Positions 61,576 to 64,000 of a stretch of DNA of 64,000 nucleotides are shown here, one piece after another; position 1 is the first letter of the stretch; every line of letters begins with the position of its first letter. This DNA is from Microbacterium sp. Gd 4-13. GTDB taxonomy: Bacteria > Actinomycetota > Actinomycetes > Actinomycetales > Microbacteriaceae. The DNA lies in assembly GCF_003095395.1 (NCBI RefSeq), contig NZ_QEIJ01000010.1, positions 1 to 64,000 on the forward strand. Reading direction: 5' to 3'. Under the pieces are notes generated by a model. That model did no database searches and was not told the DNA's origin. It saw only the letters and a program-made list of their open reading frames with translations. Both the position numbers and the translations under genes were made by a program.

Positions 61576-61658
61576 GCGATGGGTTTCCTCTCGAAGACGT
61601 GCAGTGCGAGATGGTGCGGGGCGGGCTCCGTCGGGTAGGGAGCCCGGGGTGGGGTAAT

Positions 61659-61685
61659 GGATCCAATTGTGCATCACATGGATCC
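61659..61685. promoter_or_regulatory. Island operator e upstream of the binding protein
   Basis: GGATCC at 61659-61664 and 61680-61685, 21 bp apart, as in operators a and d. It lies about 85 bp ahead of the lipoprotein start. Confidence 0.75.
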
Positions 61686-61723
61686 CTCCCGTGTGTCTCG
61701 ACTGTTTCGTGTGTGTAACAGAG

Positions 61724-62284
61724 TCAGAGAACTGCGGCGGGAATCGTTCCCCTCAGCCCGGGGTCGATGCCGAACACCTCGCTCCAGGCCACTGCGGACG
61801 AGCCGTCGTCGAGGAGCACCGGTCCGATCGCGCCGAGGAACGGATGCTGGGGCACCCGGCGATCGCGCAGCGCCCGGCACCCCCACACGAGCGGGCCCGG
61901 GGCCGCGACGAGCCGCGCGCCGACCACGACCGAGCGTGCCGGTGCGGCCGGGCCCGAAGATGCTCGGACGGCGATCTCGAGCCGATCACCGACCCGCCCG
62001 GGGATGCGGACCGCGATCTGCGCCCACTCCCCCGCCGCGAGCGGGTCGCCCGCGGAGACGCTCACCGGCCCCGCCGTCGTTCCCATCCCGACCGTCGCGC
62101 GGCCGTCGTCGCCGACGCCGATCCACCACCCCGCCGCGTCGAGCGCGTGCGCGAGCGCACCCTGCGGCCCCTGGCCGACGGGGCGGTCGGGGCGGATCCC
62201 GACGGTGACGCTGAATCCCGCCTCGCCGAACACGGGAGGACGATCGACCCGGACGTAGGGGACGACGATCTCGCGGCTCGACAC
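61724..62284 (-). CDS. Hypothetical protein, possible concanavalin-like domain
   Basis: The 186-residue protein starts with GTG 3 bp past the amidase stop, so it is translationally coupled. Beta-rich segments such as ALDAAGWWIGVGDDGRATVGMG and LAAGEWAQIAVRIPGRVGDRLEIAVRA suggest a LamG/concanavalin-like sandwich. Similar domains occur in the large subunit of N,N-dimethylformamidase, but I cannot support that identity. No signal peptide. Function unknown; it may help the amidase. Confidence 0.6.
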   Translation of the reverse strand: MSSREIVVPYVRVDRPPVFGEAGFSVTVGIRPDRPVGQGPQGALAHALDAAGWWIGVGDDGRATVGMGTTAGPVSVSAGDPLAAGEWAQIAVRIPGRVGDRLEIAVRASSGPAAPARSVVVGARLVAAPGPLVWGCRALRDRRVPQHPFLGAIGPVLLDDGSSAVAWSEVFGIDPGLRGTIPAAVL

Positions 62285-62287
62285 GGG

Positions 62288-63715
62288 TCAGGCCCGGATC
62301 GCCGTGGGCTCGGCCCCGACGAGGCCGAGCGCGGCTTCGATGGCGGCGCCGATCGCGAGCAGCCGCGCGTCGCGCCGCGACGCCCCGACGAGCTGCATGC
62401 CCACCGGAAGACCGGCCCCCGTGAAACCCGCCGGGGTGGCGAGCACGGGGTGACCGGTCACGGTGAGGCGGCAGGCCGCGCGCTGCCACAGGAAGTAGCG
62501 GTCGAAGGCGACGCCGTCCACCTCCGCGACCCACTCGACATCGGCGGGCGGGGCGGCCACCGGGGTCGCGGGATAGACGATGGCATCGACCTCCTGCAGC
62601 ACGGCCGCGGTGCGGCGGAACAGCTCGGTGCGGTGGGCGAGGGCATCCATCAGCTGCGCCGCCGACAGGTCGAATCCCTCCTGGACGTTGCGCAGGTAGT
62701 CGTCTCGGAAACCGGTGCGCCCTTCGGCGAAGCGAGGCCGCGCATCGCCGGCGAAGCCGAACATCTCGATCGCCTGCCACGCCTCATCGGCCCCGTCGAG
62801 GTCGGGCTCCACGTCGACGACCACGACCCCCGCCCTCTCCAACCGATGCCGCGCGTCGGCGAGCACGCGGCGCACCTCGCGGTCGATCGGCAGTCCCCAG
62901 ACATCGGGGCTCCAGCCGAGCCGGAGCCCCGAGAGGTCGATCTCGTCCAGATCGGCGAGCGCGCGCGGCTCGTCGACCCACGAGATGGGCCAGCGCCGAT
63001 CGTGCCCGGCGATACCCGCGAGCATCAGCGCGGCGTCGCGCGAGTCGCGCGCCATCGGACCCGCGACCCCGTGAGGATCCCACCCGTTGCCGGTGCGCCC
63101 GCTCGGCACCATTCCCGGAGTGGGCCGCAGACCCACCGTGTTGCAGAACGACGAGGGGTAACGGATGCTGCCGCCGCTGTCGGATCCGTCGGCGATGGGC
63201 AGCATTCCGGCCGCCACGGCCGCCGCGGCTCCCCCGCTCGATCCGCCCGCGTGCCGGTCGAGATCCCACGGATTGCGGCAGACACCGCGGACGGGGTTGA
63301 ACGTGAGGGTTCCGAGCCCGATCTCGGGCGTGTTCGTCTTGCCGATGATGAGCGCCCCGGCACGGCGGAGATGTTCGGCCAGCACGCTGTCGCGGGTGGC
63401 CGGTGGCTCGGACGCGTAGGCGGCGGACCCCTGCGAGGTCGGCAGGCCGGCGACGTCCATGAGGTCTTTCACGCCCGTCGGGAGTCCGTGGAGCACGCCG
63501 AGCCGGTCGCCGCGCGCGACCGCCCGGTCGGCCTGCTCGGCCATCGCGAGCGACTCCGACTCGGGAAGGAGCGACACGAACGCCGCGATCCTCCCCTCGA
63601 ACTCCTCGATCCGGGCGAGGTGGGCGCGCATGACCTCGACGGCGGAGACGTCGCGCGCGGCGACGGCGGCAGCGAGATCGCGGGCGGACCAGGCGTACAG
63701 GGCGGTATCGGTCAT
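62288..63715 (-). CDS. Amidase (amidase-signature family)
   Basis: The 475-residue amidase has the Ser-cisSer-Lys triad: K83 (GVKDLMDVAG), S159 (AGGSSGGAA) and nucleophile S183 (SDSGGSIR), with the usual 24-residue Ser-Ser spacing. It hydrolyses an amide to acid and ammonia. The ATG overlaps the upstream amidohydrolase stop by 4 bp. Position in the island suggests late release of ammonia from the ring-opened substrate. Confidence 0.88.
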   Translation of the reverse strand: MTDTALYAWSARDLAAAVAARDVSAVEVMRAHLARIEEFEGRIAAFVSLLPESESLAMAEQADRAVARGDRLGVLHGLPTGVKDLMDVAGLPTSQGSAAYASEPPATRDSVLAEHLRRAGALIIGKTNTPEIGLGTLTFNPVRGVCRNPWDLDRHAGGSSGGAAAAVAAGMLPIADGSDSGGSIRYPSSFCNTVGLRPTPGMVPSGRTGNGWDPHGVAGPMARDSRDAALMLAGIAGHDRRWPISWVDEPRALADLDEIDLSGLRLGWSPDVWGLPIDREVRRVLADARHRLERAGVVVVDVEPDLDGADEAWQAIEMFGFAGDARPRFAEGRTGFRDDYLRNVQEGFDLSAAQLMDALAHRTELFRRTAAVLQEVDAIVYPATPVAAPPADVEWVAEVDGVAFDRYFLWQRAACRLTVTGHPVLATPAGFTGAGLPVGMQLVGASRRDARLLAIGAAIEAALGLVGAEPTAIRA

Positions 63716-63999
63716 CGGGTCTCCTGGACGTAGACGGTGCGTCCGCCGACGTCGGTTCGGCGGACGGGGATGCGGAGGAGGTCGTCGATAGGCACGGCGA
63801 GCGGGTCTTCGGCCCACAGCGCCCAGTCGGCGAGATACCCCGGGCGGATCATGCCGCGGTGGTGGTCGGCGAGGGCGGCGACGGCCGCACCGGTCGTGTA
63901 GGCGGCGAGCGCCTCGGCGACGGTGATGGCCTCGCTTGCGGCGAGCGGTTGGTCCTCACCGGCCACGCGTCGCGTGACGGCCTGCCACATGAGGAAGCG
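63712..63999 (-). CDS. YtcJ-like amidohydrolase, C-terminal part (cut by window edge)
   Basis: The visible 95 residues (RFLMWQAVTR to the stop) match the C-terminus of YtcJ-like amidohydrolases, with AITVAEALAAYTTGAAVAALADHHRG, MIRPGYLADWALWAEDPLAVP and a final GGRTVYV. The N-terminal metal site is beyond the window. It is the upstream partner of the amidase (ATGA overlap). Confidence 0.82.
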   Translation of the reverse strand, partial: RFLMWQAVTRRVAGEDQPLAASEAITVAEALAAYTTGAAVAALADHHRGMIRPGYLADWALWAEDPLAVPIDDLLRIPVRRTDVGGRTVYVQETR

Positions 64000-64000
64000 G

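Noticed and set aside
61575..61677. Upstream extension of the ABC binding protein start
   Set aside because: The extra 34 residues would precede and destroy the lipoprotein signal and would place translation inside operator e.

Overview
The window is a GC-rich chromosomal segment of an actinobacterium, most likely a Microbacterium or a close relative in Microbacteriaceae. This rests on codon use saturated in G/C third positions, tightly packed operons with 4-bp ATGA/GTGA overlaps, frequent GTG starts, purine-rich RBSs, and recognisable actinobacterial sets (ebo operon, PotABCD-like transporter, MarR/LacI/TetR pairs). No rRNA, tRNA, CRISPR, phage or insertion sequence was seen. The left edge (1-96) is almost pure C and is probably a contig-end artefact.

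Layout. 0.35-1.5 kb: fatty-acid desaturase. 1.7-9.0 kb: L-rhamnose catabolism (LacI regulator, isomerase, kinase, bifunctional aldolase/lactaldehyde dehydrogenase) followed by an FMN L-lactate dehydrogenase, so rhamnose could be carried to DHAP and pyruvate. 9.1-11.3 kb: cystathionine beta-synthase and gamma-synthase-family enzymes in one operon. 11.4-24.3 kb: small conserved proteins, two MarR regulators, an SDR/SRPBCC/CrtI-like operon, hydrolases, a sugar kinase, a flavin oxidoreductase, an SDR with an MmyB-type regulator, and an acyl-CoA dehydrogenase preceded by a chimeric gene scar. 24.3-25.0 kb: noncoding DNA with an 89-bp palindromic repeat in two copies.

25.0-32.0 kb is a complete ebo-type operon: inositol-phosphate synthase, EboC prenyltransferase, a TIM-barrel protein fused in frame to EboA, EboB (TatD), EboE and EboF. 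The family is linked to export of precursors or modified metabolites in other bacteria. Here an inositol-phosphate synthase takes the place of the dehydroquinate-synthase-like EboD, and no natural-product cluster is adjacent. 33.5-37.9 kb is a LacI-controlled GH51 arabinofuranosidase/Gfo-Idh/ThuA operon. 38.1-48.1 kb is a guanidine (formerly 'urea carboxylase') degradation operon with a divergent TetR and a sodium:solute symporter.

48.2-64.0 kb is an accessory catabolic island and the most unusual part of the window. Five promoter regions carry the same operator, GGATCC-N15-GGAT(C/A)C (two motifs exactly 21 bp apart). They control two phosphotriesterase-fold proteins, a cupin, a RutA-like flavin monooxygenase, two RidA proteins, two amidohydrolases, a cytidine-deaminase-like protein, an MFS carrier and a PotABCD-like ABC importer; an amidase and a YtcJ-like amidohydrolase (cut by the right edge) follow the importer. 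Three of the metal-hydrolase-fold proteins have lost most canonical metal ligands. I read the island as a single regulon for uptake and ring-opening/hydrolysis of an unidentified nitrogen-containing compound; the substrate and the regulator are not visible here.

Many operon ends carry nested palindromes built from a ~7-12-bp word used twice, a loop, and its complement twice. Several copies are related to each other across the window.
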